64,000 bases of DNA. Origin: Chitinophaga sp. SYP-B3965. GTDB lineage: Bacteria > Bacteroidota > Bacteroidia > Chitinophagales > Chitinophagaceae. The stretch spans positions 1,054,001 through 1,118,000 of the forward strand of contig NZ_WJFD01000001.1 of assembly GCF_009647655.1 (NCBI RefSeq). The letters run 5' to 3'. This document shows positions 32,252 through 40,928 of this stretch, one piece after another; positions within the stretch are counted from its first letter, which is position 1; the number at the start of each line of letters is the position of its first letter. The position numbers and the translations under genes were made by a program. The notes under the pieces were generated by a model. The model did no database searches, had not been told where the DNA came from, and worked only from the letters and a program-made list of their open reading frames with translations.

Positions 32252-34342
32252 ATGTCAATGACAAAAAAAGATAAACCCAAAAAGAACAGCAGCCAGAAGA
32301 AGACCTACAAAGGTATTGTGGATGTAACGCGTACAGGAATGGCATATGTGGCAGTAGAAGGCCTGGCCAGCGATATCCTGGTAAAACAAAAGAACATCGG
32401 CTCCGCACTGGACGGAGATGAAGTATTGGTAGATGTGATAGGCAGTGCCAAAGAGCGTGGCCGCACAGAAGGTTATATTACCGATGTACTGAAAAGAAAG
32501 AAAACAGAATTTACCGGCACTATACAGCTAAGTAAGAATTTCGCTTTCCTCCTCCCGGATAAAGGGGCCTTTATGCCCGACATCTATATCCCGGAAAATT
32601 CCCTCAAAGGTGCAAAGGATGGTGATAAGGCAGTGGTGAAGATCGTAGCCTGGGGAGAAAAGACCCGCAAACCGGTAGGAGAGATCCTCGAGATCCTGGA
32701 TGCCAGCGATACCAATGACCTGGCTATGAAAGAGATCCTGGTTGAAAGCGGTTTCCCGCTGAGCTTCCCGGATGAAGTACTGGAAGAACTGGCCACCATC
32801 GAAGAAAACATTGGAGACAGTGTGATCAAAGACCGGAAAGACTTCCGCAAGATCCTCACCTTCACGATAGACCCTGTAGATGCCAAAGATTTTGATGATG
32901 CCATCTCTATCCGGAAACTGAAAAGTGGTTTGTATGAAGTAGGCGTACACATTGCAGATGTGAGCCATTATGTAGAACCTTCCACCGCCCTGGATATTGA
33001 AGCAGAAAAACGTGCCACGTCCGTATACCTGCCGGACAGGGTGTTGCCGATGCTGCCGGAAAAGATCTCTAATGAACTTTGTTCATTAAGGCCGCATGAA
33101 GATAAACTTACTTTCTCTGCCGTATTCCAGATGGATGAAAAAGCGGTAGTGAAACAATACTGGATAGGCAGAACAGTGATCCACTCCGCGCACCGCTTCA
33201 CGTATGAAGAAGTGCAGGATGTGATAGAAACAGGTGAGGGTCCTTATCAACCCGAAGTATTCCTGCTGAACAGTATGGCGCAAACCATGCGTCAGAAACG
33301 TTTTAAAGACGGTGCTATCAATTTCTCTTCCCAGGAAGTACGCTTTCAGCTGGATGCAACAGGGAAACCGATCGGCATCACCGTGAAAGAAAGTAAAGAA
33401 GCGCATCAGCTGATCGAAGAATTCATGTTGCTGGCCAACCGTACTGTAGCAGAATATGTTTCCAAACAGAAAGTACAAAAGCAGCCTGTGCCATTCCCTT
33501 ACCGGGTGCATGATACACCGGATGAAGAGAAAATGCATGTATTTGCGGTGTTTGCAAATAAGTTCGGATACAAATTCGATATGAGCGGCCCGGAAGCTAT
33601 TGCTAAATCATTCAACCAGTTATTGCTGGCGGTGAAAGGCAAACCGGAACAGCATGTGCTGGAAACACTCGGTATCCGTACCATGGCTAAAGCTATTTAT
33701 ACCACAGAGAATGTGGGCCACTATGGTTTAGGATTTGAACATTACTGCCACTTTACTTCCCCTATCCGCCGTTATCCGGATGTACTGGTACACCGCATCC
33801 TGGCACAATGCCTGGCAGGTGATATCAAACCGGATAAGCAACTGGAAAAACGTTGCAAACATTCTTCTGAAATGGAAAGGAAAGCCATGGAAGCAGAACG
33901 TGCCGGTAACAAATACAAACAGGTGGAATACATGCAGCAATTCATTGGTGATACCTTTGATGGCGTGGTAAGCGGTGTAGCACATTTTGGATTCTGGGTA
34001 GAAACCGTGGATACAAAATGTGAAGGGCTGGTAAGCATTCATAACATGGATGAGGAATTCCGCCAGTCTGAAACAGACTATGCATTAGTAGGACAACGAA
34101 CGGGCCGCAAGATCCGCATCGGTGATAAAGTAACTATCCGCGTGGTAGCGGCCAGCCTCGCAAAACGCCAGCTGGATTATGATCTGATAGAGAACGACGG
34201 AAATACAGAAAGTCGCAGCCGCGCAGACGTAAGACCTACTTCGTCCTACCGGCCGGATCGTTCGGCAAAGCCAAAAGGCAAAGGACGCGGCAGTTCGGTG
34301 GACAGTTACGGTAAAGCAAAAGCCAGGAAGAAAAAAAAGTAA
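32252..34342 (+). CDS. rnr: Ribonuclease R
   Basis: Processive 3'-5' exoribonuclease able to degrade structured RNA. Cold-shock-like OB domains fill residues about 20-190; the RNB domain has its catalytic aspartates in DPVDAKDFDDA (Asp207, 210, 213, 215, 216). An S1 domain lies near 570-650, and a Lys/Arg/Ser-rich tail (about 660-696, ending KARKKKK) probably aids RNA binding. At 696 aa it is close to other Bacteroidota RNase R. Candidate starts ATG 32252 and 32258. It partners with the SmpB-tmRNA system in many bacteria. Confidence 0.95.
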   Translation: MSMTKKDKPKKNSSQKKTYKGIVDVTRTGMAYVAVEGLASDILVKQKNIGSALDGDEVLVDVIGSAKERGRTEGYITDVLKRKKTEFTGTIQLSKNFAFLLPDKGAFMPDIYIPENSLKGAKDGDKAVVKIVAWGEKTRKPVGEILEILDASDTNDLAMKEILVESGFPLSFPDEVLEELATIEENIGDSVIKDRKDFRKILTFTIDPVDAKDFDDAISIRKLKSGLYEVGVHIADVSHYVEPSTALDIEAEKRATSVYLPDRVLPMLPEKISNELCSLRPHEDKLTFSAVFQMDEKAVVKQYWIGRTVIHSAHRFTYEEVQDVIETGEGPYQPEVFLLNSMAQTMRQKRFKDGAINFSSQEVRFQLDATGKPIGITVKESKEAHQLIEEFMLLANRTVAEYVSKQKVQKQPVPFPYRVHDTPDEEKMHVFAVFANKFGYKFDMSGPEAIAKSFNQLLLAVKGKPEQHVLETLGIRTMAKAIYTTENVGHYGLGFEHYCHFTSPIRRYPDVLVHRILAQCLAGDIKPDKQLEKRCKHSSEMERKAMEAERAGNKYKQVEYMQQFIGDTFDGVVSGVAHFGFWVETVDTKCEGLVSIHNMDEEFRQSETDYALVGQRTGRKIRIGDKVTIRVVAASLAKRQLDYDLIENDGNTESRSRADVRPTSSYRPDRSAKPKGKGRGSSVDSYGKAKARKKKK

Positions 34343-34357
34343 CAATAAGCAGCTATC

Positions 34358-35329
34358 ATGCATTCATTTAAAGAATTATCAGAGAAGTTTGAACAACAGT
34401 TTAGTAAAAGACAGTTTCCGGACGAGCCTTCCAACCTGTATGATCCTGCGCAGTACATTTTAGGGATCGGGGGAAAAAGAGTGCGGCCGGTACTTTGCCT
34501 TTTAGGGAATGAATTGTTTGATGAGATCCATCCGGATGCCTATCATGCTGCGAATGCTGTAGAACTGTTCCATAATTTCACCCTGATCCATGATGATATC
34601 ATGGACAAGGCGCCGCTGCGCCGCGGTATGCCTACCGTGCATACCAAGTATAGTGATTCCGCGGCTATCCTGGCCGGGGACGTTATGCTGATCCATAGTT
34701 ACGAATACCTTAACAAGATCAATACAAAGATCCGCACAAAGATCACCCATGCATTCAACAAAGCGGCCCGCGAAGTATGTGAAGGCCAGCAGCTGGATAT
34801 GGACATGGAACAAAAGCAACCGGAACAGGTGGATTTTACAGACTATGTAAATATGATCGCCTTAAAAACTTCTGTACTCCTGGCAGCCAGCCTGCAAATG
34901 GGGGCTATCATCGGCGGCGGGAGCGAAGGCAATCAACAACATCTCTATGGATTCGGTAAAAATGTAGGGATCGCTTTCCAGATCCAGGATGATTACCTGG
35001 ATGCATTTGGTGATCCGGAGAAGTTCGGTAAAAAACAGGGTGGGGACATCCTTATTAATAAGAAGACATTCCTCTTGCTGAAAGCGCTGGAACTCTGCAC
35101 ACCTGCGCAGAAGAAACACCTTCACCAGTTGATGGATACCAATCCGGATAACAAGGTAGCAGAGGTATTGCAGGTGTTCCATGACTGCCAGGTAGATAAA
35201 TGGGCGGAGAAGGAAAAAGAGGTGTTCTGCCAAAAAGCCTTTGAACACCTGGACAGTATAGCCGTACTTTCCGGCCGTAAGCAGTCCCTCCGGGACCTGG
35301 CCGATTTTCTTTTGACGAGGCAGCATTGA
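34358..35329 (+). CDS. Polyprenyl (octaprenyl-type) diphosphate synthase
   Basis: Trans-isoprenyl diphosphate synthase of 323 aa that extends allylic diphosphates for quinone side chains or similar. The first aspartate-rich motif is IHDDIMD followed by APLRRG (near residue 80), and the second is QIQDDYLD (near 210), with the magnesium-binding aspartates complete. The residues before the first motif (AVELFHNFTLIHDD) lack bulky blocking aromatics right at positions -4/-5 apart from Phe, so chain length cannot be set by eye. Fifteen bp separate it from rnr. Cytosolic. Confidence 0.93.
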   Translation: MHSFKELSEKFEQQFSKRQFPDEPSNLYDPAQYILGIGGKRVRPVLCLLGNELFDEIHPDAYHAANAVELFHNFTLIHDDIMDKAPLRRGMPTVHTKYSDSAAILAGDVMLIHSYEYLNKINTKIRTKITHAFNKAAREVCEGQQLDMDMEQKQPEQVDFTDYVNMIALKTSVLLAASLQMGAIIGGGSEGNQQHLYGFGKNVGIAFQIQDDYLDAFGDPEKFGKKQGGDILINKKTFLLLKALELCTPAQKKHLHQLMDTNPDNKVAEVLQVFHDCQVDKWAEKEKEVFCQKAFEHLDSIAVLSGRKQSLRDLADFLLTRQH

Positions 35330-35383
35330 TAAGGGATATATCTTATATTTGGCGGTTTTAGAATATCAACCTTAAATACAACT

Positions 35384-37054
35384 ATGTCTAACTCGCTTTT
35401 CAGGAAAAAGTCCCTGTCCAAAATTATGCAGGACGCTAAGGATGGCGTTTCTGACTCACATGGTGGCGCCAGCCTCACAAAGGTGCTGAATGTACGAGAT
35501 CTCACCCTGATGGGCGTGGCAGCAGTGATAGGCGCCGGTATCTTTTCTACTATTGGCCAGGCAGCTTACAACGGCGGGCCGGGCGTTATCTTCCTCTTTC
35601 TTTTAACGGCGGTTACCTGTGGGTTTACTGCTTTATGTTATGCTGAATTTGCTTCCCGCGTACCTGTAGCGGGCAGTGCCTATACTTATTCCTACGTTAC
35701 TTTTGGTGAGCTTGCCGCCTGGATCATAGGCTGGGCGCTTATCCTGGAATATTCCATCGGCAACATCGTGGTGGCTATTTCCTGGAGCAGTTATTTTAAC
35801 AATGTACTGGAAGGTATGAATGTGCATCTGCCGGCCTGGCTGATCACAGATTCCAGCACCGCCAAAGCTGCATTTGATCATGCTTTGGCCAGTAATTTAC
35901 CGGTAGATCAGCTTGCCTGGAGCACTGCGCCTTTATTAGGCAGCTGGAAAGTGATCATGAACATTCCTGCATGCCTGATCGTTGTGCTGATCACTATTGT
36001 AGCTTACATTGGTATCAGGGAAAGTAAGAAGAGTGCAAATGCCATGGTGGGATTGAAGATCATTGTGCTGGCGGTGGTGGTATGCATTGGTGTGTTCTAT
36101 ATAAACACAGATAACTGGACGCCTTTCCTCCCCAATAAATTTGAAGGTGTGCTGAAAGGAGTGTCTGCCGTGTTCTTTGCTTATATCGGTTTTGATGCCA
36201 TCTCTACCACAGCAGAAGAAACCGCTAACCCGCAAAGGGATATGCCGCGTGCCATGATCTATTCCCTCATTATATGTACGGTGATCTATATTGTGGTTAC
36301 CCTGGTGATCACGGGCATGGTGAATTATTCTGAATTCAATCATATTGCAGATCCGCTGGCTTATGTGTTTGATAAACTGAACATGCAGAAAGTGGGATAT
36401 GTGATCTCTATCAGTGCGGTGGTGGCTGCCACGAGTGTGATCCTGGTGTTCCAGATAGGGCAGCCGCGTATCTGGATGAGCATGAGCCGGGATGGTTTAC
36501 TGCCGAAGAAATTCGCGAAGGTGCATCCTAAATTTCATACCCCCAGTTTTGCTACGATCGTTACGGGTTTTATTGTAGCTATTCCCTCTTTATTTGTAGA
36601 GAGTGGTATTGTTACAGACTTAACCAGTATCGGAACTTTGTTTGCATTTGTACTGGTATGCGGTGGTGTCTTGTTGTTACCGAAAGTGGATAAGGATTCC
36701 AAGAAATTCAATCTCCCTTATATCAACGGGATGATCATTGTACCATTAATGTTTGCGATATTCTGTTACTTCTTCTGGGATAAGGTATCAGATACCTTCC
36801 TCAATATTGCCACGATAGATCATGAGCGGATCCTTTTCCTGATCTTCCTGATATTAACGCTGGCCATCACGATCGCTACCATGATCAAACGTTTCTCACT
36901 GATCCCTGTACTGGGTATGCTTTGCTGCCTGTACCTGATGATAGAGATACCGGTAAAAAGCTGGCTGGTGTTCTTCTGCTGGATGGGATTCGGATTAGCG
37001 GTGTATTTTATGTATGGATACTGGAAGAGCAAACTGGCGCAGAAACAAGTGTAA
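35384..37054 (+). CDS. Amino acid permease (APC superfamily)
   Basis: A 556-aa inner-membrane transporter of the amino acid-polyamine-organocation superfamily with 12-14 transmembrane helices. The first helix carries GVAAVIGAGIFSTIGQAA, whose unwound GAGIF segment binds the substrate amino group. FFAYIGFDAISTTAEETANPQRDMPRA is the conserved helix 6 and loop of cationic-amino-acid/CAT-like members. About 45 residues of cytosolic N-terminus precede the first helix. It ends the operon begun by bioD; the next gene starts 3 bp later. Substrate not resolvable; a cationic amino acid is likely. Confidence 0.92.
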   Translation: MSNSLFRKKSLSKIMQDAKDGVSDSHGGASLTKVLNVRDLTLMGVAAVIGAGIFSTIGQAAYNGGPGVIFLFLLTAVTCGFTALCYAEFASRVPVAGSAYTYSYVTFGELAAWIIGWALILEYSIGNIVVAISWSSYFNNVLEGMNVHLPAWLITDSSTAKAAFDHALASNLPVDQLAWSTAPLLGSWKVIMNIPACLIVVLITIVAYIGIRESKKSANAMVGLKIIVLAVVVCIGVFYINTDNWTPFLPNKFEGVLKGVSAVFFAYIGFDAISTTAEETANPQRDMPRAMIYSLIICTVIYIVVTLVITGMVNYSEFNHIADPLAYVFDKLNMQKVGYVISISAVVAATSVILVFQIGQPRIWMSMSRDGLLPKKFAKVHPKFHTPSFATIVTGFIVAIPSLFVESGIVTDLTSIGTLFAFVLVCGGVLLLPKVDKDSKKFNLPYINGMIIVPLMFAIFCYFFWDKVSDTFLNIATIDHERILFLIFLILTLAITIATMIKRFSLIPVLGMLCCLYLMIEIPVKSWLVFFCWMGFGLAVYFMYGYWKSKLAQKQV

Positions 37055-37057
37055 AGT

Positions 37058-38401
37058 ATGAAGATGAAGATCAATATTTTTTTTGCCGCTTTGTTGATGA
37101 TGTCCTGCAGTGCTGCAAAAAGACAGGGAAAGAACATAACGCCAGACGCACTTGTCACTTACTTTTCGTCTACACTTGAAGCGGATAGTTTACATAACCC
37201 GGATGTGGCCTTTTACAAGCAGGAGATCAGTACCGGTGAATTAGCCGGATACAGGAACAAACTGTGGGAAGACTGGAAGAAGGCCAATGCAGGAAGGTTA
37301 AGTACATGGCCAAAAGTAGCGGAGAATAACACAAAGGATTCCCTCATCTGGCAACTGCCGGATAACAGGAAGATGCTGTTCTCGCTATTTACAAAAGGCG
37401 CCCGCCCTGCTAATGGTTATCCTTTATTCATCAATCTGCATGGTGGTGGTTGCTACCCTAACGAACCCGGCCCATGGACATCCCGGTCCAACAGCAGGGA
37501 ATGGCAGGCTGCCAAAACATTAGGTACCCGTTATGATGATGCGCCAAGCCTGTATTTTGTACCCCGCATGCCGGACGACCGCCGTGGCCGCTGGTATCAC
37601 CGTTCACCGATGGCCGCATACATCAGGGCATGGCAACTGGGTGTGCTTTCAGGTGATGTTGATCCAAACAGGGCTTATATTTTAGGGATCTCAGAAGGTG
37701 GTTACGGCAGTTTCAGGATGGGTATCTTTCTTGCAGATTATTTCGCTGCGGCTGGCCCTATGGCTGGTTCCATCTGGCCGGAACAGGAGCACATTGAAAA
37801 CCTTCGCAATACTGCCTTTTGCATCCAGATGGGAGAATCTGACTTCGCATATGATCGTGTGGAGAATGCAAAAAGATGGAAGGTGATGCTGGATAGCGCT
37901 GCAGCCGCCAGTCCGGGACAATTCAATCATATTGTAGAGATCCAGGCAGGGAAAGGGCACGGTATTGATTATATGAGAGCGGCTCCCTGGATCAAACAAT
38001 TTACAAGAAAGAATTATCCGGACACTTTAAGCTGGATGTACTATGCACAATGTGATACTATTTATAACGCAGAACCTGCTCAGCCCTGCACTTACCGCAA
38101 AGGTTTCGGGTATGTAAGGCTGGATGGACTTTCTCAAAGCGGCGAGCGTGATTTTTATGTGGAGAAACACGGGAATGTTTATACGATAAGATCAGCTAAC
38201 AGAAAAGGCATCGTGAAAGGGGAGATCAGGTTGTATGCAGATAACGTGGATTTTGCACAACCTGTGAAAGTGAATTATAACGGGAAGGAAGTTTTTAACG
38301 GAAAGCTGAAACTGAATGTGGGAACGATGGCGGAGAGCCTGGCGTTGTTTGGTGATCCGTTACGGATCTTCCCGGCAGCAGTGACCGTAAAGGTGGAATA
38401 A
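37058..38401 (+). CDS. Lipoprotein serine hydrolase (alpha/beta fold)
   Basis: A 447-aa lipoprotein; the signal peptide ends in MMSC with Cys at about residue 15 of the ATG-37058 start (an ATG at 37064 is also possible). The alpha/beta hydrolase core has the oxyanion LHGGGC, the nucleophile elbow GISEGGYG (Ser near 213) and later GKGHGIDYM, whose His is the likely triad base. The last 110 residues are beta-rich and form an accessory domain. It resembles prolyl-oligopeptidase or PHB-depolymerase-like esterases. It starts 3 bp after the permease stop, so it is probably in the same transcript, though its function looks unrelated. Confidence 0.8.
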   Translation: MKMKINIFFAALLMMSCSAAKRQGKNITPDALVTYFSSTLEADSLHNPDVAFYKQEISTGELAGYRNKLWEDWKKANAGRLSTWPKVAENNTKDSLIWQLPDNRKMLFSLFTKGARPANGYPLFINLHGGGCYPNEPGPWTSRSNSREWQAAKTLGTRYDDAPSLYFVPRMPDDRRGRWYHRSPMAAYIRAWQLGVLSGDVDPNRAYILGISEGGYGSFRMGIFLADYFAAAGPMAGSIWPEQEHIENLRNTAFCIQMGESDFAYDRVENAKRWKVMLDSAAAASPGQFNHIVEIQAGKGHGIDYMRAAPWIKQFTRKNYPDTLSWMYYAQCDTIYNAEPAQPCTYRKGFGYVRLDGLSQSGERDFYVEKHGNVYTIRSANRKGIVKGEIRLYADNVDFAQPVKVNYNGKEVFNGKLKLNVGTMAESLALFGDPLRIFPAAVTVKVE

Positions 38402-38423
38402 CAACAGGAGTATACATAACGTT

Positions 38424-38461
38424 AAAAGCGCAGCGGAGGGCAACTCCTTTGCGCTTTTTTT
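38424..38461 (+). terminator. Terminator after the lipoprotein hydrolase
   Basis: AAAAGCGCA and TGCGCTTTTTTT form the outer stem and GGAG/CTCC an inner one, followed by a T7 run. It ends the long bioD-permease-hydrolase transcript. Confidence 0.9.
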
Positions 38462-38505
38462 CGTAAATTAGGATTAGAGTTCTTTGTTTACTTAAATCAC
38501 ATGTT

Positions 38506-38961
38506 ATGAACCTCCTGCAACGCATAGACCGGTGGGGTGAGATGCATCACCCCATATGGATAGACGGATTAAGGATCGTGCTTGGATTGATCCTGATGTG
38601 GAAAGGTATACAGTTCGTGGGCAATATAGATCTGCTGAAAGCGCGGATAGACGAACAACCTTTCCTGACAGTATTATCTTTCTGGCTGGCTCATATAATT
38701 GTATTTGCACACATTGCCGGTGGTTTGCTCATCACTTTGGGTTTGCTGACCCGGGTAGGCATCCTTGCCAACATTCCCATCCTGTTCGGTGCCGTTTTCT
38801 TCGTGCACACACCGGTAAACCTTTTTGCCGTACACTCTGAAATGATCCTGTCCGTTATTGTGCTCTGCGCACTGATATTCTTCCTGGTAGAAGGCAGTGG
38901 CCGTTTCTCCGTGGATGAATACATGCGGCGGCACCCGGAAAAAACACCGGAGATGAATTAA
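38506..38961 (+). CDS. DoxX family membrane protein
   Basis: A 151-aa protein with four transmembrane helices (about 20-40, 60-80, 85-105 and 110-130) and short loops. The first helix pattern RIVLGLILMWKGIQF and the middle HIAGGLLITLGLLTRV are typical of DoxX-like proteins. Members include subunits of quinol oxidases and redox-stress membrane complexes; the exact role is unknown. Single gene after a terminator. It is followed by the DUF2027-Smr gene at 40 bp. Confidence 0.85.
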   Translation: MNLLQRIDRWGEMHHPIWIDGLRIVLGLILMWKGIQFVGNIDLLKARIDEQPFLTVLSFWLAHIIVFAHIAGGLLITLGLLTRVGILANIPILFGAVFFVHTPVNLFAVHSEMILSVIVLCALIFFLVEGSGRFSVDEYMRRHPEKTPEMN

Positions 38962-39001
38962 GTGTTTCAACTCCGGTTGAACTGTAGTAATTTTGCCTGC
39001 T

Positions 39002-40018
39002 ATGAAATATACAGTAGGCGATAAGATCCTTTTGCTGCATTCCAAGGAAGAAGGAACGGTGGTAGATATCATGAGTAATGAGATGGTACTGGTGGAAGTG
39101 GGCAAATCCACTTTTCCGGTGTACCTGGACCAGATAGACTTTCCTTATTTCCATCGTTTTACGCAGGGGAAGACCCCTTTACCGCCTAAAAGAACGCCGG
39201 GTGAGGAATTACCCCGCGAAAAGCCCTCAGCCGCCCCAAGGGTAGAAAAAGGGGTATTTCTGACCATGCTGCCGGTATATGGATCAGATGGGATAGATGA
39301 TGTGGTCACAACGCTCAAGTTCCATCTCCTCAACCAAACGGGCAAAGGGTATAACTACCACTTTGAGATCTGGCTGAATAACAAGCTGTTCCTGGAACTG
39401 AAACAGGATATTCATGCTTTCCAGCATACTTACCTGGCAGACCTGGAGTTTGAACAACTGAATGACAGTCCCCGTTTTGAATTCACTTTCACACCCAAAG
39501 AAACAGACCTCAAACTGGCTGCCGCTTTCCAGAAAACCTGGAAGGTGAAGGCAAAACAGTTGTTCCAGCAATTGGGGGAACAACAGCAAAAGCAACAGGC
39601 TACGATTGATTACCTGCTGTTCGATAAATACCCGATCCGCACGGAAAATGATGCCTATGGCTTTAGCCCGGTGGAAAAGAAGAAATTGCAGACCCTCACT
39701 ACCAACGTTTCCATAAAAGATACTACGCCTGTTACGGCCAGGTATGAAGTAGACCTTCATATTGAAAAGCTCACCAGCAACTGGAAAGAACTGAGCAACC
39801 TGGAGATGCTGGCTATTCAGCTGAATGAATTCCAGCACAACCTGGACCTGGCTATTTCCCAAAACCAGAAAAGCATGATCATCATTCACGGTATCGGTTC
39901 CGGCAAACTGCGGGACGAGGTGCATGAGATCCTGAAAACAGTATCTGAGGTTAAATACTTTGTGAACCAATACCATCCCTTCTACGGATACGGGGCCACC
40001 GAGATATTTTTTAAGTAA
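39002..40018 (+). CDS. DUF2027 and Smr domain protein
   Basis: A 338-aa protein with an N-terminal KOW/SH3-like barrel (MKYTVGDKILLLHSKEEGTVVDI), a central DUF2027 beta domain, and a C-terminal Smr domain (about 245-338) with the motifs YEVDLHIEKL and IIIHGIGSGKLRDEVHEILK. Smr domains are nucleases or nucleic-acid binders found alone or on MutS2. The DLHIEKL here replaces the usual DLHGxxx, and the HGxGxGxLR motif is complete. Start ATG 39002; an in-frame upstream start at 38993 adds three residues. It is directly upstream of rnpB. Its role is unknown but probably involves RNA or DNA. Confidence 0.9.
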   Translation: MKYTVGDKILLLHSKEEGTVVDIMSNEMVLVEVGKSTFPVYLDQIDFPYFHRFTQGKTPLPPKRTPGEELPREKPSAAPRVEKGVFLTMLPVYGSDGIDDVVTTLKFHLLNQTGKGYNYHFEIWLNNKLFLELKQDIHAFQHTYLADLEFEQLNDSPRFEFTFTPKETDLKLAAAFQKTWKVKAKQLFQQLGEQQQKQQATIDYLLFDKYPIRTENDAYGFSPVEKKKLQTLTTNVSIKDTTPVTARYEVDLHIEKLTSNWKELSNLEMLAIQLNEFQHNLDLAISQNQKSMIIIHGIGSGKLRDEVHEILKTVSEVKYFVNQYHPFYGYGATEIFFK

Positions 40019-40032
40019 CTTCGCGATCCGGT

Positions 40033-40414
40033 AAAATCACCCGGCATAGCCGCGCTATCGGCTTTTTGACAACAAAAGGCAGGAAAGTCCGGACAGCATA
40101 GGGCAACGCACCACCTAACGGGTGGGTCTTTTCGCTTAAGGTGAAGAGAACAGACAGTGCCACAGAAAATAACCGCCTTCACAGGTAAGGGTGAAAATGT
40201 GGGGTAAGAGCCCACGGCAGGACCGGGTAACCGGTTCAGGGGGTAAACCTTGCGTGCTGAAATGCCATGTAAACGGTCGATTGAGGGCTGCCCGCCCGAT
40301 GACCGAGGGTAGGCAGATACAGGTATTCAGTGATGAATGCCGCAGATAAATGATAGCGGTTCCGTTGCAAAACGGAATACAGAATCCGGCTTATAAGCTT
40401 TGCCGGGTGGTTTT
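40033..40414 (+). ncRNA. rnpB: RNase P RNA
   Basis: Catalytic RNA that trims the 5' leader of tRNA precursors. The conserved core is visible: GGCAGGAAAGTCCGG at 40078-40092, CCACAGAAAATAACCGCC near 40160-40177, GGTAAGGGTGAAAATG then GGTAAGAGCCCAC near 40182-40215, AGATAAATGATAGCGG and finally ACAGAATCCGGCTTAT at 40380-40394. The ends AAAATCACCCGGCATAGC (40033-40050) and GCTTTGCCGGGTGGTTTT (40397-40414) pair as helix P1. The length (382 nt) fits a type A bacterial RNA. It lies between the Smr and DUF4870 genes on the same strand; mature ends are set by the P1 pairing and are approximate. Confidence 0.95.
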
Positions 40415-40439
40415 ATCGGATTTTTTCTTAATTTGAAGT

Positions 40440-40871
40440 ATGGAACAACTTCAAAAAGACGACAGGACCTGGGGCACATTCGTGCACCTTGGCGGCATCA
40501 TAGGCCATGTATTGTTTGCTGCCGGCGGCAATGTGATCGGCGCACTCGTCATCTGGCTGATCAGGAAGAACGATTCTAAATTTGTAGACCAGGAAGGAAA
40601 AGAGGCGGTGAACTTCCAGATCACCATCGCTATTTTAACTGTTATCCTGAGCATCATCAATGGTATCCGCTGGGGCTTCTGGAATTTTAGCCAGGTGTTC
40701 AGAGGGAATAACACATGGCGCAATCACGACTGGAATTTTGAGTTCTTCTCTACTGTAGCTTTTGTACAGATACTCTGGGCATTGAATATCCTCTTTTCCA
40801 TCCTTGCTGCGGTGCAGGCCAATAAAGGGCTGCATTACAGGTACCCGGTGAGCTGGAGATTAGTTAAATAA
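40440..40871 (+). CDS. DUF4870 domain membrane protein
   Basis: A 143-aa membrane protein with three to four hydrophobic segments. It shows the DUF4870 pattern: WGTFVHLGGIIGHVLF, then a helix ending in IWLIRKNDSKFVDQEGKEAVNFQ, which is the family signature, and a last pair of helices. Some members are paired with sensors or stress proteins, but no function is established. It begins 26 bp after rnpB and may be transcribed by read-through from it. A strong bidirectional terminator follows. Confidence 0.92.
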   Translation: MEQLQKDDRTWGTFVHLGGIIGHVLFAAGGNVIGALVIWLIRKNDSKFVDQEGKEAVNFQITIAILTVILSIINGIRWGFWNFSQVFRGNNTWRNHDWNFEFFSTVAFVQILWALNILFSILAAVQANKGLHYRYPVSWRLVK

Positions 40872-40873
40872 AT

Positions 40874-40906
40874 AAAAAAACCGTTTCAATGCAGAAACGG
40901 TTTTTT
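40874..40906. terminator. Bidirectional terminator between DUF4870 and the subtilase
   Basis: Seven A plus CCGTTTC pair with GAAACGG plus six T around a 6-nt loop, giving a symmetric terminator for both convergent genes. Confidence 0.92.
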
Positions 40907-40928
40907 CTATTTATGATAAATCGAACAT